Of a stretch of DNA of 64,000 nt, positions 18,120 to 27,459 are shown in pieces. Source of the stretch: Acinetobacter wuhouensis. Lineage in GTDB: Bacteria; Pseudomonadota; Gammaproteobacteria; Pseudomonadales; Moraxellaceae. The DNA is taken from NCBI RefSeq assembly GCF_001696605.3, contig NZ_CP031716.1, forward strand, positions 2,356,001-2,420,000. Reading direction: 5' to 3'. Made by a program: the position numbers and the translations under genes. Below the pieces are notes generated by a model that saw only the letters and a program-made list of their open reading frames with translations, ran no database searches and had not been told where the DNA came from. Each line of letters opens with the position of its first letter. Position 1 is the stretch's first letter.

Positions 18120-19418
18120 TCAATGCTTCAACAACGAAGCAGGATCTAAATCTTGCACCATTTGCAAACGCTGATCTGCATAAATATCAGTATACGGCGC
18201 AAGCACACGCATGAAACGATCAAAATACAACATTTGCTTAAATAACAATGCGAAATCACGTGGGAAACGGATACCGTGACGCTCACCTACGCCAACCATA
18301 TCCATCATGATGTCATTTAAATCTGAAGGATTCGAAGTCATGATTTGTGCAGGATCAGCCAATAATACGCCACTAAATAAACGCTCTAAATCATCTGCAA
18401 GCACTTTGGTATCAATCTGCTGACTGGTCATGCCCATTTTCAGCATATTTTCAGCCATGAGTGGATAATCTGTCTTTTGCAGCGCATCCATAAATGCCAT
18501 ACACGCTTGCCAAACTTCAGGTTTTAATTGACCAACAATACCAAAGTCAATAAAGCCGATACGACCATCTTCAAGCAACATCAGATTGCCTGCATGTAAG
18601 TCTGCATGGAACGATTTACATAGCATTAGACTACCAAACCACGTATTCATTGCGGTAATCAATACTTGAGATGGATCTTTAGCCACCTTCTTCACCACGT
18701 CAAAGTCGGTTAATGGTACACCGTATAAACGTTGCATGGTGAGTACACGGCGCGTTGAATATTGGTGATAAACCTTTGGTGCAGTCGCAGCGGTATTTTG
18801 TGAAACATTTAAATAATTTACAAAATCATCGAGGTTTTGTGCTTCTTCAATAAAATCAACTTCACGCACCATACGGGTTTTAATTTCATCGACAATATCT
18901 GCCAATGAAGCAAATTTAACCTTTGGCACAGCTTTTTCTAAGATTTTTGTCGCCCAATGTAAGACATTCAAATCTGTATAGAGAATGGTTTCCACACCTG
19001 GCTTTTGTACTTTAATCACCACATCTTCGCCACTGACCAATTTCGCAGCATGCACTTGTGCAATTGACGCAGATGCAAGTGGTTTTTCTTCAATTGAAGC
19101 AAAAATTTGACTTAAATCACGCCCTGCAAATTCAGAAGCTAAGACTTCTTGTACATAGCTAAATGGCAATGATGGAGTTTGATCTAAACAGCCTTGAAAT
19201 TCTTCAACATATTCACGTGGAAAAAGTGATGGCGTACTGGCAATAAATTGTCCCAACTTAATATAAGTAGAACCCAGCGACTCAAAGGTTTCACGCATTA
19301 ACTTTGCATTACTCGGTTTTTCAGTCGCATATTTAATGCCTGCTTTGGCTGCAATCACCGCAGTTTCCCCCACTCGGGCAACTGAACGCAGACCATCTAG
19401 AAAGATATTATTTTTCAT
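18120..19418 (-). CDS. ABC1/UbiB-family atypical kinase
   Basis: 432-residue member of the AarF/ABC1/UbiB family, ATPase-like kinases linked to ubiquinone synthesis and lipid handling. Motifs in order: the KxGQ motif (YIKLGQFIAS, about residue 53), the Ala-rich loop ASASIAQVH that takes the place of a P-loop, VIKVQKPG with the lysine, HADLHAGNL and FIDFGIVG (catalytic and metal sites). The family member ubiB in the ubiE-ubiJ-ubiB cluster is usually longer (over 500 aa) with C-terminal membrane helices; this protein has none. It is therefore probably a second ABC1 paralogue. It is 39 bp downstream of moeB and same-strand, so possibly co-transcribed. Confidence 0.88.
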   Translation of the reverse strand: MKNNIFLDGLRSVARVGETAVIAAKAGIKYATEKPSNAKLMRETFESLGSTYIKLGQFIASTPSLFPREYVEEFQGCLDQTPSLPFSYVQEVLASEFAGRDLSQIFASIEEKPLASASIAQVHAAKLVSGEDVVIKVQKPGVETILYTDLNVLHWATKILEKAVPKVKFASLADIVDEIKTRMVREVDFIEEAQNLDDFVNYLNVSQNTAATAPKVYHQYSTRRVLTMQRLYGVPLTDFDVVKKVAKDPSQVLITAMNTWFGSLMLCKSFHADLHAGNLMLLEDGRIGFIDFGIVGQLKPEVWQACMAFMDALQKTDYPLMAENMLKMGMTSQQIDTKVLADDLERLFSGVLLADPAQIMTSNPSDLNDIMMDMVGVGERHGIRFPRDFALLFKQMLYFDRFMRVLAPYTDIYADQRLQMVQDLDPASLLKH

Positions 19419-19457
19419 AATGTCAAAATAAAATTAAATTTGTCTGAGTGTAGCAAA

Positions 19458-20237
19458 TTATTGAGCATTTGCAGTATGGCTTGCCTGACAGTTTGGACAA
19501 TCTCTATCTTTTTCAAAGGCTAAAATTCGTTGTTTCATTGTTAAACCATCCCAAAGCATCAGTTTTTGCTTGAGCGGTGTTGCACCTAAACCTAAAAAGA
19601 GTAAAGCATGATGCGCTTGTAAACTCGCCATGACATTCGGTGTAGTTGCTAAAACGCCTGAATCTGCACAGCGTAAACTTTCATTTGCCTGTTGTTCTTT
19701 TGGGAATAGACATTCATAACATGCTGAATCCCCTTCGACCATAAACAATTGCCCCTGAAAGCCAATCGCAGAAGCACTAATTAACGAGACTTGTGACGAT
19801 GTGCAAACTTGATTAACGAGATAGCGTGTCTTGAAATTATCACAACCATCGAGAACTAGATCTTGTTGAGAAATTAAATCTTGTGCATTCGATTGATCTA
19901 ACTTATTTGTATAACTTTCAACTTGAATAAATGGATTGATGCTTTGTAATCGTTTGGCAAGAATTTCTGATTTATAAAATCCAATATCTTGTTCTGTATA
20001 GGCAATTTGACGTTGTAAATTACTGATCTCAATAGTATCTGCATCAATTAAAGTGATTTTACCGACACCTGCACGCGCGAGTAATTCTGCTGTAGTACAA
20101 CCAATCCCACCACAACCCACGATCAGCACATTGGCAAGTTTTAATTTTTCCTGTGCGTCTATGTCCCATCCATCTAACAAAATTTGACGTGAATAAAGGT
20201 GCATTTCTGCTTCGGTGAGTTCGAATTCCATATTCAT
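19458..20237 (-). CDS. moeB: MoeB/ThiF-type adenylyltransferase (HesA/MoeB family)
   Basis: 259-residue E1-like enzyme that adenylates the C-terminal Gly-Gly of a sulfur-carrier protein (MoaD for MoeB, ThiS for ThiF). The nucleotide-binding loop VGCGGIGC is at about residues 41-48, followed by ARAGVGKITLIDADTIE and NLQRQ with the conserved Arg, and DGCDNFKTR. Two Cys pairs (CYEC near 185 and CPNC near 247) form the zinc site. The choice of MoeB over ThiF is by similarity only; no molybdopterin or thiamin genes are next to it. The start at ATG 20237 has GAG 10 nt upstream; ATG 20231 is a close alternative. Confidence 0.8.
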   Translation of the reverse strand: MNMEFELTEAEMHLYSRQILLDGWDIDAQEKLKLANVLIVGCGGIGCTTAELLARAGVGKITLIDADTIEISNLQRQIAYTEQDIGFYKSEILAKRLQSINPFIQVESYTNKLDQSNAQDLISQQDLVLDGCDNFKTRYLVNQVCTSSQVSLISASAIGFQGQLFMVEGDSACYECLFPKEQQANESLRCADSGVLATTPNVMASLQAHHALLFLGLGATPLKQKLMLWDGLTMKQRILAFEKDRDCPNCQASHTANAQ

Positions 20238-20325
20238 GATGTACTCAATCGATTTTGATGTTACGCTTTACAATATAACACTTTTACAAAGCTATTATTC
20301 CAACCTTAATCAATATTTTAAGACA

Positions 20326-20802
20326 ATGAACCTAAAAAAAATCTTTGGAACATTAACCACAATTTGTTTTGCATCAGCAATGCTCATTTATCACCTAACA
20401 TTTCCACACCCAACTCCAAATCTTGAAGATATCAGGATTTATGAAACTGTTCCCAATCAATATTTTTCGCAATATCAACCTGCATTAGACATCGGTTTTA
20501 AAAAACCTGAAGTAAAAACTATGCAAATTCAAATTGATAAATCAAAAATGCGTTTAGAAGATATGGCAGCTATAAAATCGCAACTTATACAGAATCATTG
20601 GCGAGTAATAAAAGAAACAAAGTATTACTTTGAATTATGTAATGGAAAAAATAACCAATTATCAATTCTTTTCCCAACTAATTCTCCCCAAACAACTAGT
20701 TCGGGATACGAGTTTAAATTTGATAATCTTAATCAATGGACTATGGACAACCACTATAATATTTCGGGAATTGATGTATGTGAAGAATCCTCTAAAAAAT
20801 AA
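20326..20802 (+). CDS. hypothetical exported or membrane-anchored protein, 158 aa
   Basis: ATG 20326 is chosen because it opens a lysine-rich start followed by a hydrophobic stretch (residues 6-25) that resembles a signal anchor. The earlier in-frame start at 20215 would overlap the divergent moeB gene. The rest is a soluble domain of about 130 residues with two Cys (FELCNG and IDVCEES), possibly a disulfide in the periplasm. Codon usage is very A+T-rich and there is no good ribosome site. I do not recognise the family. Confidence 0.55.
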   Translation: MNLKKIFGTLTTICFASAMLIYHLTFPHPTPNLEDIRIYETVPNQYFSQYQPALDIGFKKPEVKTMQIQIDKSKMRLEDMAAIKSQLIQNHWRVIKETKYYFELCNGKNNQLSILFPTNSPQTTSSGYEFKFDNLNQWTMDNHYNISGIDVCEESSKK

Positions 20803-20952
20803 TGAAACTTATGAACACCCTATTTATTTAAAATAAAAATTCCCATTAATGAATAATTCTAAGATTTTATTTCTCATTTATTATTAAATATTGAAAATAA
20901 TAATAAAAAAAGATACATTTAAGGAGAAAATATTTCCATTTGGAAGACAATC

Positions 20953-21426
20953 ATGGAACTTGACCGCTACGACAAACAAATTCTTGAAATTTTAACCCAT
21001 GAAGATATCAACCTAAACGAGCTGTCAGAGCGTATCAACCTATCGGTTAGTTCTGTACATCGTCGGATCAAACACCTGATTGAAACCGATATTATGACCA
21101 ATTTAAAACGTGATATTAATTTTCAAAAATTAGGTTTTAAACTGCATGTAATTTTACAAATCTCACTCAGTAAACACGATACTGATACCTTTGCAAAGTT
21201 CTTAGAAGAACTGGAAAATATTCCTGAAGTCATTAATGCGTTTTTAGTGACAGGACAAACAGCAGATTTCTTGGTCGAAGTGATTGCCAAAGACATGGAA
21301 AATTATAGTGAAATTTTACTGAAAAGAATTGGGAAAATTGATCATGTCGTTGCACTCCACTCTAGTTTTGTGATTAAAGAATATAAACAAGTATTTAACT
21401 GCACTGGTTTGTTGAATAGAGTTTAA
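20953..21426 (+). CDS. Lrp/AsnC family transcriptional regulator
   Basis: 157-residue regulator. The N-terminal winged helix-turn-helix (residues 1-60; LDRYDKQILEIL, then LSERINLSVSSVHRRIKHL) and C-terminal RAM ligand-binding beta-alpha fold (from about 65; VTGQTADFLVEV) match Lrp/AsnC proteins, which sense amino acids. GGAAG lies 7 nt before the ATG. No amino-acid transport or metabolism gene adjoins it, so the target is unknown. It ends at a terminator shared with convergent yebC. Confidence 0.9.
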   Translation: MELDRYDKQILEILTHEDINLNELSERINLSVSSVHRRIKHLIETDIMTNLKRDINFQKLGFKLHVILQISLSKHDTDTFAKFLEELENIPEVINAFLVTGQTADFLVEVIAKDMENYSEILLKRIGKIDHVVALHSSFVIKEYKQVFNCTGLLNRV

Positions 21427-21471
21427 TTGAACTAATGTGCACGATTTTAAGTTTTAATAATAATGAAAAAT

Positions 21472-21499
21472 AAAAAACGCACTCTGAGGTGCGTTTTTT
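21472..21499. terminator. bidirectional terminator between regulator gene and yebC
   Basis: Eleven-bp stem AAAAAACGCAC / GTGCGTTTTTT with a 6-nt loop TCTGAG. A and T runs on both sides make it suitable in both directions. Confidence 0.9.
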
Positions 21500-21532
21500 T
21501 AATTCGAGGTTTTTTAATTTGAGTAAGTTAAC

Positions 21533-22285
21533 TTACATCGCATCTAATTCAGCCATTACTTCGTCAGTGAATTCAACGTTGGTATAAACGTTTTGTACAT
21601 CGTCTAAATCTTCAAACATATCAATCATTTTTACGATTTTTTTCGCTTGATCAATATCAGAAATCAATGCTTTAGTTGAAGGGTTCATCGTCACTTCTGC
21701 ATTGTCAGATTTTAAACCCGCTGCTGTTAAAGCATCTTGTACATCACCAAATGCTTCAGGAGTTGTGATGACTAAGATCTCTTCTTCATCCACTTCGATG
21801 TCTTCTGCACCTGCTTCCAAAGCGATTTCCATGATTTTATCTTCTAAAGATACATCTTCAAAAGAAATTTCACCACGTTTCGTAAACATATAAGCCACTG
21901 AACCTGCAGTACCTAAATTACCATCAGTTTTAGAGAAACAGTGACGAACATCTGGAACAGTACGGTTTAAGTTATCTGTCATTGTTTCCACAATCACAGC
22001 TACACCACCAACGCCATAACCTTCATAAGTGACTTCTTTCAAGTCAGCATTTTCTTCACCACCAACACCACGCTGAACTGCACGGTTGATGGTATCGCGT
22101 GTCATATTTGCGACCAATGCTTTTTCAACAACAGCACGTAAACGTGGGTTAGATGCAACATCACCACCACCTAAACGAGCTGCTGTTACGATTTCACGAA
22201 TAAATTTTGTGAATACTTTAGCGCGGCTCGCATCTTGTTTTGCTTTACGATGCTTTGTGTTAGCCCACTTGGAATGACCCGCCAT
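21533..22285 (-). CDS. yebC: YebC/PmpR family protein
   Basis: 250-residue TACO1/YebC protein beginning with the very conserved [15 protein letters not shown]. YebC binds DNA as a regulator in some bacteria and, as recent work on the family shows, also aids ribosomes on proline-rich stretches. The full length is intact, with the acidic middle ([12 protein letters not shown]) typical of the family. Clear orthology; it is a single gene between converging and same-strand neighbours. Confidence 0.96.
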   Translation of the reverse strand: MAGHSKWANTKHRKAKQDASRAKVFTKFIREIVTAARLGGGDVASNPRLRAVVEKALVANMTRDTINRAVQRGVGGEENADLKEVTYEGYGVGGVAVIVETMTDNLNRTVPDVRHCFSKTDGNLGTAGSVAYMFTKRGEISFEDVSLEDKIMEIALEAGAEDIEVDEEEILVITTPEAFGDVQDALTAAGLKSDNAEVTMNPSTKALISDIDQAKKIVKMIDMFEDLDDVQNVYTNVEFTDEVMAELDAM

Positions 22286-22392
22286 GCGAAATATGCTCCT
22301 GTAGATTGGCCTTATGCCATATCAAATTTTTTGCAATTCTACCATAAGCGCTTTTTTTTGAAAAAGGGCTTATTTTTTAGATTTAGAAAAAA

Positions 22393-22956
22393 TTAAGTAT
22401 TTTTTTGTTCAGGAATCACAATATCCAAGCCTGTATGCTCTTTATATAAGCGCTTGATTTCCGCCAAATCTTGATCTAAGTCTGTTGGATAGATCTTTCC
22501 AAAAATCCCACCCTGCTTTGTTTTAGAGTTTGCATACATCAAAACAATCGGAACACCAGCTGCTTTGGCAATATGCCAGAAGCCGGTACGAATCGGTTTA
22601 CGCGCTTGACCTCGTTCTGCGCGAGTTGCTTCAGGCGCAATCACCAAATTGAACTCATCATTATTTTGAAAATGCTCAACCATTTGCGAAACAATATCTT
22701 TGTTTGATTTACGATCTACTGGAATGCCCCCTATTTTTTCTAAAATAGGTTTCATTGGACCTTTAAATAGTTCTTTTTTAATTAAAGTATGAATTTTTAT
22801 ATCGTATATTTGGAAAATAGCAAGTGAAAGGACAGCATCCATCATTGAAGTATGTTCAAAACCAATAATAACTTGTTTTTTTTCTAATACACTTGGATCA
22901 ACTTCGTATGACCAACCCGATAGCTTAAAAGTAAGCTCTCCTAACAACTTTTTCAT
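22393..22956 (-). CDS. PlsC-like 1-acylglycerol-3-phosphate acyltransferase
   Basis: 187-residue acyltransferase with the catalytic HX4D motif (HTSMMD, residues about 34-39), a second block (GGIPVDR near residue 75) and the EATRAERG block. The motif set is that of the LPLAT group. It is shorter than PlsC (about 245 aa) and has no clear membrane helix. Members of this short group are often annotated only as 1-acyl-sn-glycerol-3-phosphate acyltransferase. It lies about 107 bp upstream of yebC on the same strand. Substrate is unproved. Confidence 0.85.
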   Translation of the reverse strand: MKKLLGELTFKLSGWSYEVDPSVLEKKQVIIGFEHTSMMDAVLSLAIFQIYDIKIHTLIKKELFKGPMKPILEKIGGIPVDRKSNKDIVSQMVEHFQNNDEFNLVIAPEATRAERGQARKPIRTGFWHIAKAAGVPIVLMYANSKTKQGGIFGKIYPTDLDQDLAEIKRLYKEHTGLDIVIPEQKNT

Positions 22957-23306
22957 AGAAACCTGATGTCATAAAATCGTAATACGCAAATTGTCAGAGT
23001 AAAAACTAAAAAAAACAATCTCTATTCTGATTATTTTTTTACATTTGTATATTTATTTTGTTATCTATATTCTCCAATGAGTAAAAAGTAAATTTACTTA
23101 AAATGTGAAATAGTTTTTTCAATCTAAAATTTATGATAATTACCGCATATAAAAAATCCAACATTCATAATAAAAAACAATGGTATAAGTGATTTTTTGT
23201 ATTAAAATTAATCAAATAAATATATTCAGATTTCGATGAATCATATAGACTTTAGTCTTAATGAGCCACAAGCTCAAAATTCGAAAATGCGCAAAAGGAT
23301 TGCAGC

Positions 23307-23450
23307 ATGCTTATTACATTATTTGTTGTTATTGTTTCAGTATTTTTGATCATATGTGCTTGGAGCGCATTTGATATTTATTTAGATAAACGTAAACAAG
23401 CCAATCAATCACTCAATGTAATTGCCCAAAGTACTGATGATCATCAATAA
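23307..23450 (+). CDS. 47-aa single-pass membrane protein
   Basis: Short gene with AGGA 10 nt upstream of ATG 23307 (spacing about 8) and stop TAA at 23448-23450. Residues 1-23 form one hydrophobic helix (MLITLFVVIVSVFLIICAWS), followed by a charged stretch (DIYLDKRKQ) and a short polar tail ending DDHQ. Topology by the positive-inside rule is N-out, C-in. It is 131 bp upstream of the tRNA gene. The interval 22957-23306 holds nothing else seen. Function unknown. Confidence 0.6.
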   Translation: MLITLFVVIVSVFLIICAWSAFDIYLDKRKQANQSLNVIAQSTDDHQ

Positions 23451-23516
23451 TTTAATATCTCCCCCCTAAACAATGTTTAAAATTTATCCATTAAATTTAA
23501 GTACTTGTTAAAGTTC

Positions 23517-23545
23517 TTGTAATTCAATTTTATTTTCGCTAGTAT
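23517..23545 (+). promoter_or_regulatory. sigma70 promoter for tRNA gene
   Basis: A -35 box TTGTAA (23517-23522), 17-bp spacer, and -10 box TAGTAT (23540-23545). It lies about 37 bp upstream of the mature tRNA 5' end. Confidence 0.65.
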
Positions 23546-23581
23546 TCTTCAACGAAAATACTTGCAATAGCAGTATTTACA

Positions 23582-23658
<77 letters not shown>

Positions 23659-23662
23659 TATT

Positions 23663-23697
23663 AAACCTCGTAGATCAATGATTTATGAGGTTTTTTA
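23663..23697 (+). terminator. terminator after tRNA
   Basis: Arms AAACCTC (23663-23669) and GAGGTTT (23687-23693), followed by six T. The following gene-free stretch 23700-24050 shows no other feature. Confidence 0.75.
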
Positions 23698-24051
23698 TTA
23701 TCTGTTGTAGAGAAACTGGCTTTAGCCTATGGAAACCACTAAATAGCGAATAATGTAAAAAATGACACGCCTATAATAAACCAAACCTCATACACATACT
23801 ATTTACATGGTTTTTAATAAAATCAATCAATAACCATGAAACAACTCACCCAAAACTAGATACTGTCATAAGCCGTAGGAAGCCGCTCGAACTATCAATG
23901 CAGATTTAAAATCAAAGTAATACGACGCTATAAATACAAAAAATACTTAAAAATTTATTATATATTAATAACTTAATTCTATTCCCTTCCCCTAATAACT
24001 CCCCCAAAAACTAAGTAACGACCATTATTACTATACAATTGTGCATATCTT

Positions 24052-24070
24052 AATGATATTAATTATCATT
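24052..24070 (+). promoter_or_regulatory. putative Fur box upstream of TonB-dependent receptor
   Basis: Inverted repeat AATGATA-N5-TATCATT, close to the Fur consensus of alternating GATAAT motifs in a 19-bp palindrome. It lies 83 bp before the receptor start. Binding by Fur would repress the gene when iron is plentiful. Confidence 0.6.
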
Positions 24071-24152
24071 ATTGTTTTCATTAGCGATTACAAGCAAATA
24101 CAATACGCAACACTTCCTTCACAATCCCCCCCAAATTAAGTGGTGTATTAAC

Positions 24153-26213
24153 ATGAATAAACAATTGATACTGAAAACACTTTCACTTTCTATTTTAACC
24201 GCGATGTCGTTTTCAACTTATTCTGCTGAAACACAAGATAAAACAGCTCAACTACAAACTATTGTTGTTACTGCAAGTAGTGAAGCTGTTGATATTAAAG
24301 AAGCACCTGCAAGTATCAGTGTCATTACGAGTGAAGATATTGAAAAACAACCTGTAGGTAGCATTGCAGAATTGTTAAGTAAAGTTCCGGGCGTAACTGG
24401 TGGTATAAGCCCATCGGGTGAAGGATCAAAAATTAAATTACGTGGTTTACCAGAAAATTACACTTTGATCTTAGTCGATGGCAAACGTATCGGGTCTTCA
24501 CGTGATACAAATTATCGTCCTGATTTAGGTCGTCAAGATTTAAACTGGATTACACCAGACATGATCGAAAGAATTGAAGTTGTACGTGGCCCTATGTCAT
24601 CGCTCTATGGTTCAGATGCAATGGGTGGTGTTATCAATATCATCACGAAGAAAATTCCAAATAAATGGGGCGGAAATGCAACGCTTAACTACACTCAACC
24701 AACTACATCTTCAGATTTAGGAACATCTCTACAAACAAGTATAATGGCTGCAGGCCCTTTAACGGATACTTTAGGTTTACGACTTACTGCCGGTTTAACA
24801 GAACGCGAAGCTGATAAAAAATACCTTGCAGGAAGTGGAACAACAGGTTCCCAAGATCAAAACTATAATGCAATGCTACATTATAAGCCGTCTGATCAGC
24901 ACTCATTAAGTTTTGAAGCTGGGCATAGCATTCAAAAAAATGAAAAAGGTTCTAGAATTAATCCAACCACAGGTGCTGAAGTTGCCACTAGCTGGGGTGC
25001 AACAGAGTTGGAGCATAACTCAGTGAGTATTTCGCATGATGGTGAATGGAATATTGGTAAGTCGAAATTAAGTGCTTATTACAATGATTATGATTCAAGT
25101 ATTGCAGACTCTATAACAAAATCTAATGAACTCATCGTTGAAGGCAATTTAACCATGCCTTTTGAAGCCGTATTTGATCAGGTATTAACTTTGGGTGGTC
25201 AATGGAAGAAACAAGAGCTCACAAATACTGACACCATCGGAACTCTACCAGGAGGAAGTTGGGATGGTCAAAGTTATACAAATCCTAAAGTAGACAATAA
25301 AAGTTGGGCTTTATTTCTTGAAAATAACATCAGCCTTTTAGACAATTTAAAATTGACCGTGGGTGATCGTTTAGATCATGATGATAAATATGGTACGCAT
25401 CATAGCCCACGCGGTTATTTAGTTTTTAGCGCCACAGATGACTTAGTGATTAAGGGTGGGGTTGCAAAAGGTTTTCGTGCTCCAACTGTCAAAGAATCAA
25501 CGCCTGGAGCTGCAACACAGTCTGGGGGTAATGGATGTAACGGCTTAAAAGGTCAAGTTTGGAAAGATATGGCTACAGGCAAAGATCTAACCTATATTAG
25601 TGGTGGATGTTATATGACAGGTAACCCTAATCTAAAACCTGAAGAAAGTACAAATTACGAAATAGGTGTCAATTATACTGGTTTTGGGACAGATCTAGGT
25701 TTGACATTCTTCCATACAGATTTTAAAAACAAAATTGCATATTCCCCTTTAGGTGTTAGAAACGGTGTTTGGTTCACACGTAATGAAAATATTCAAAGCG
25801 CTGTAACACGTGGCTTAGAAATGGTTGCAAATTTCCCAATTTTAGACAATTTAAAATGGAACAACAACGCAACCTACTTCTTAAAAGCTAAAAATGAGGA
25901 TACAGGTACTACATTACTTACTACGTCAAAATTAACCATCAATTCATCATTAAATTGGCAACCTATTGATCCCTTAAATATTGATTTATCAGCACAATAC
26001 CTCGGTAAACAGTATTTAACTGAAAAGACTACAACCTCAACCATGCAAAAACCACATACCATTGTAAATTTAGCAAGCAATTATAAAGTGAATGATAATC
26101 TTACGATTCGTGGTGGTTTTATTAATTTACTGGATAAAAAGCTTTCAAATGGATCTGATGCCTATTTAGTAGAACGTCAAAAAGTATTTGTAGGTGCAAC
26201 TTATAAGTTCTAA
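24153..26213 (+). CDS. TonB-dependent siderophore receptor (catecholate, CirA-like)
   Basis: 686-residue outer-membrane receptor for iron-siderophore import, powered by TonB. Signal peptide at residues 1-25, TonB box near QTIVVTAS, plug domain with IERIEVVRGPMSSLYGSDAM, the block most like E. coli CirA, and a 22-strand barrel ending in the terminal Phe (GATYKF). One Cys pair occurs in an extracellular loop (NGCNGLKG and GGCYMTG). The start at ATG 24153 is preferred to the longer frame because it opens the signal peptide directly; the ribosome site is weak. No siderophore biosynthesis or TonB-ExbB-ExbD genes are close, so it may serve a foreign siderophore. A Fur-like site is upstream. Confidence 0.88.
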   Translation: MNKQLILKTLSLSILTAMSFSTYSAETQDKTAQLQTIVVTASSEAVDIKEAPASISVITSEDIEKQPVGSIAELLSKVPGVTGGISPSGEGSKIKLRGLPENYTLILVDGKRIGSSRDTNYRPDLGRQDLNWITPDMIERIEVVRGPMSSLYGSDAMGGVINIITKKIPNKWGGNATLNYTQPTTSSDLGTSLQTSIMAAGPLTDTLGLRLTAGLTEREADKKYLAGSGTTGSQDQNYNAMLHYKPSDQHSLSFEAGHSIQKNEKGSRINPTTGAEVATSWGATELEHNSVSISHDGEWNIGKSKLSAYYNDYDSSIADSITKSNELIVEGNLTMPFEAVFDQVLTLGGQWKKQELTNTDTIGTLPGGSWDGQSYTNPKVDNKSWALFLENNISLLDNLKLTVGDRLDHDDKYGTHHSPRGYLVFSATDDLVIKGGVAKGFRAPTVKESTPGAATQSGGNGCNGLKGQVWKDMATGKDLTYISGGCYMTGNPNLKPEESTNYEIGVNYTGFGTDLGLTFFHTDFKNKIAYSPLGVRNGVWFTRNENIQSAVTRGLEMVANFPILDNLKWNNNATYFLKAKNEDTGTTLLTTSKLTINSSLNWQPIDPLNIDLSAQYLGKQYLTEKTTTSTMQKPHTIVNLASNYKVNDNLTIRGGFINLLDKKLSNGSDAYLVERQKVFVGATYKF

Positions 26214-26249
26214 TTTTTTTAAATTAGAAAATATTCAATAATCAATACG

Positions 26250-26290
26250 AAAGATTCCTACTTTGATAAATATTTAGGAATCTTTCTTCA
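26250..26290 (+). terminator. terminator after TonB-dependent receptor
   Basis: Eleven-bp stem AAAGATTCCTA (26250-26260) / TAGGAATCTTT (26275-26285), followed by a short T-rich tract. The rest of the gap to 26586 contains no gene I can support. Confidence 0.65.
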
Positions 26291-26586
26291 TTTTATTGAA
26301 TTCAGTTTGCTGTAATTTAAACCTAACAACCAGTTTAAGCATAAGGCAACTAAAAAGGATCGCATATAAATTCACTTATACCTGGAATAGTCTAAAAGCT
26401 GGTCATAGCACTAAAACTGCTAAGTTCTTATTGAAGCGAAACATATACCTCTACATAAACAACGTTCTGTTACGCACTTTCAGCGTTCTAAAAATCATAC
26501 TTAGCTTTTCATTTTCAGCGCTTATTCAATAGAGCTTCTCCGCTATGATTTATTCATGGTTAAAAATTAAATTACGGAGAATTACA

Positions 26587-27309
26587 ATGTTTGATATGCG
26601 TCTATCTCAAGAACGTGGTGCAGCACATCACGGTTGGTTACAGTCAAAACACAGTTTTTCATTTGCAGATTACTGGGATCCAAAACAAGTCGGTTTCTCT
26701 GATCTGTTGGTGATCAATGATGATACTGTAGTGCCATCCAAAGGTTTTGGCACCCACCCTCACCGTAACATGGAAATTATTTCCTATGTACTCGAAGGTG
26801 CGCTTGAACACAAAGACTCGATGGGTACAGGTTCTGTAATTATCCCTGGTGACATTCAATTAATGAGCGCAGGCAGTGGTGTTGCGCACAGTGAATTTAA
26901 CCATTCAGCACAGGAAAATGTTCACTTTTTACAAATCTGGATTGTGCCGAATAAAGTTAATACCACACCAGGCTATCAACAAATCAATATTGCCCCTGAA
27001 GACAAACGTGGCAAATTGCATTTGATGATTTCTGAACAAGGCGGTGACAAAACCATTGCGGTCAAACAAGATATTCGTATCTATGCAGGCTTGTTCAATG
27101 GTGATGAAAGCGCTGAATTCACCATTCCTGAAGATCGTTATGTTTACTTACATGTCGCCAAAGGCAGCCTGATGGTCAATGGTCAACTGTTCAACACTGG
27201 TGATGCTGCACGTATTCGTGAGGGTGGCACACTGAGTTTCAGTGGTGGTGATCAAGCTGAGATTCTGTTGTTTGATATGCGCCCAGAAGAACGTCCAAGC
27301 ATGGCGTAA
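26587..27309 (+). CDS. pirin family protein (YhhW-like)
   Basis: 240-residue bicupin. It starts at ATG 26587 (GGAG 9 nt before). The N-terminal cupin carries the metal ligands in GTHPHRNMEI (His-x-His) and later histidine and glutamate in GVAHSEFNHS; the second cupin lies after about residue 140. E. coli YhhW is a quercetin 2,3-dioxygenase in vitro; the physiological substrate in Acinetobacter is not known. The single gene ends with a UUCG-capped terminator. Confidence 0.88.
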   Translation: MFDMRLSQERGAAHHGWLQSKHSFSFADYWDPKQVGFSDLLVINDDTVVPSKGFGTHPHRNMEIISYVLEGALEHKDSMGTGSVIIPGDIQLMSAGSGVAHSEFNHSAQENVHFLQIWIVPNKVNTTPGYQQINIAPEDKRGKLHLMISEQGGDKTIAVKQDIRIYAGLFNGDESAEFTIPEDRYVYLHVAKGSLMVNGQLFNTGDAARIREGGTLSFSGGDQAEILLFDMRPEERPSMA

Positions 27310-27335
27310 TATTGAAAATCTTCAATAAAATACTC

Positions 27336-27366
27336 AAAATGCCTTAGTTCGCTAAGGCATTTTTTA
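27336..27366 (+). terminator. terminator after pirin, UUCG tetraloop
   Basis: Stem ATGCCTTAG / CTAAGGCAT with a TTCG tetraloop (27339-27360), extended by A-T pairs and followed by five T. Confidence 0.92.
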
Positions 27367-27401
27367 TGTTTTAAATACTTAAAGCTTTCTAGACTTTATT
27401 T

Positions 27402-27425
27402 AAAAAAAAGCACCCTTTCGGGTGC
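27402..27425 (-). terminator. terminator after AMP-binding ligase, GAAA tetraloop
   Basis: On the reverse strand GCACCC-GAAA-GGGTGC is followed by eight T. It faces the pirin terminator. Confidence 0.92.
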
Positions 27426-27459
27426 AAAGCATGGAACTGTAAAATATTTTTCTTAAGAA

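Noticed and set aside
24072..24152. Extended N-terminus of the TonB-dependent receptor
   Set aside because: The longer frame overlaps the Fur-like site and lacks a signal peptide; ATG 24153 opens the signal peptide directly.
26296..26532. Open frame of 78 codons between the TonB-dependent receptor and pirin genes
   Set aside because: No ribosome site, odd composition, and the receptor terminator lies just before it; likely chance in A+T-rich spacer.
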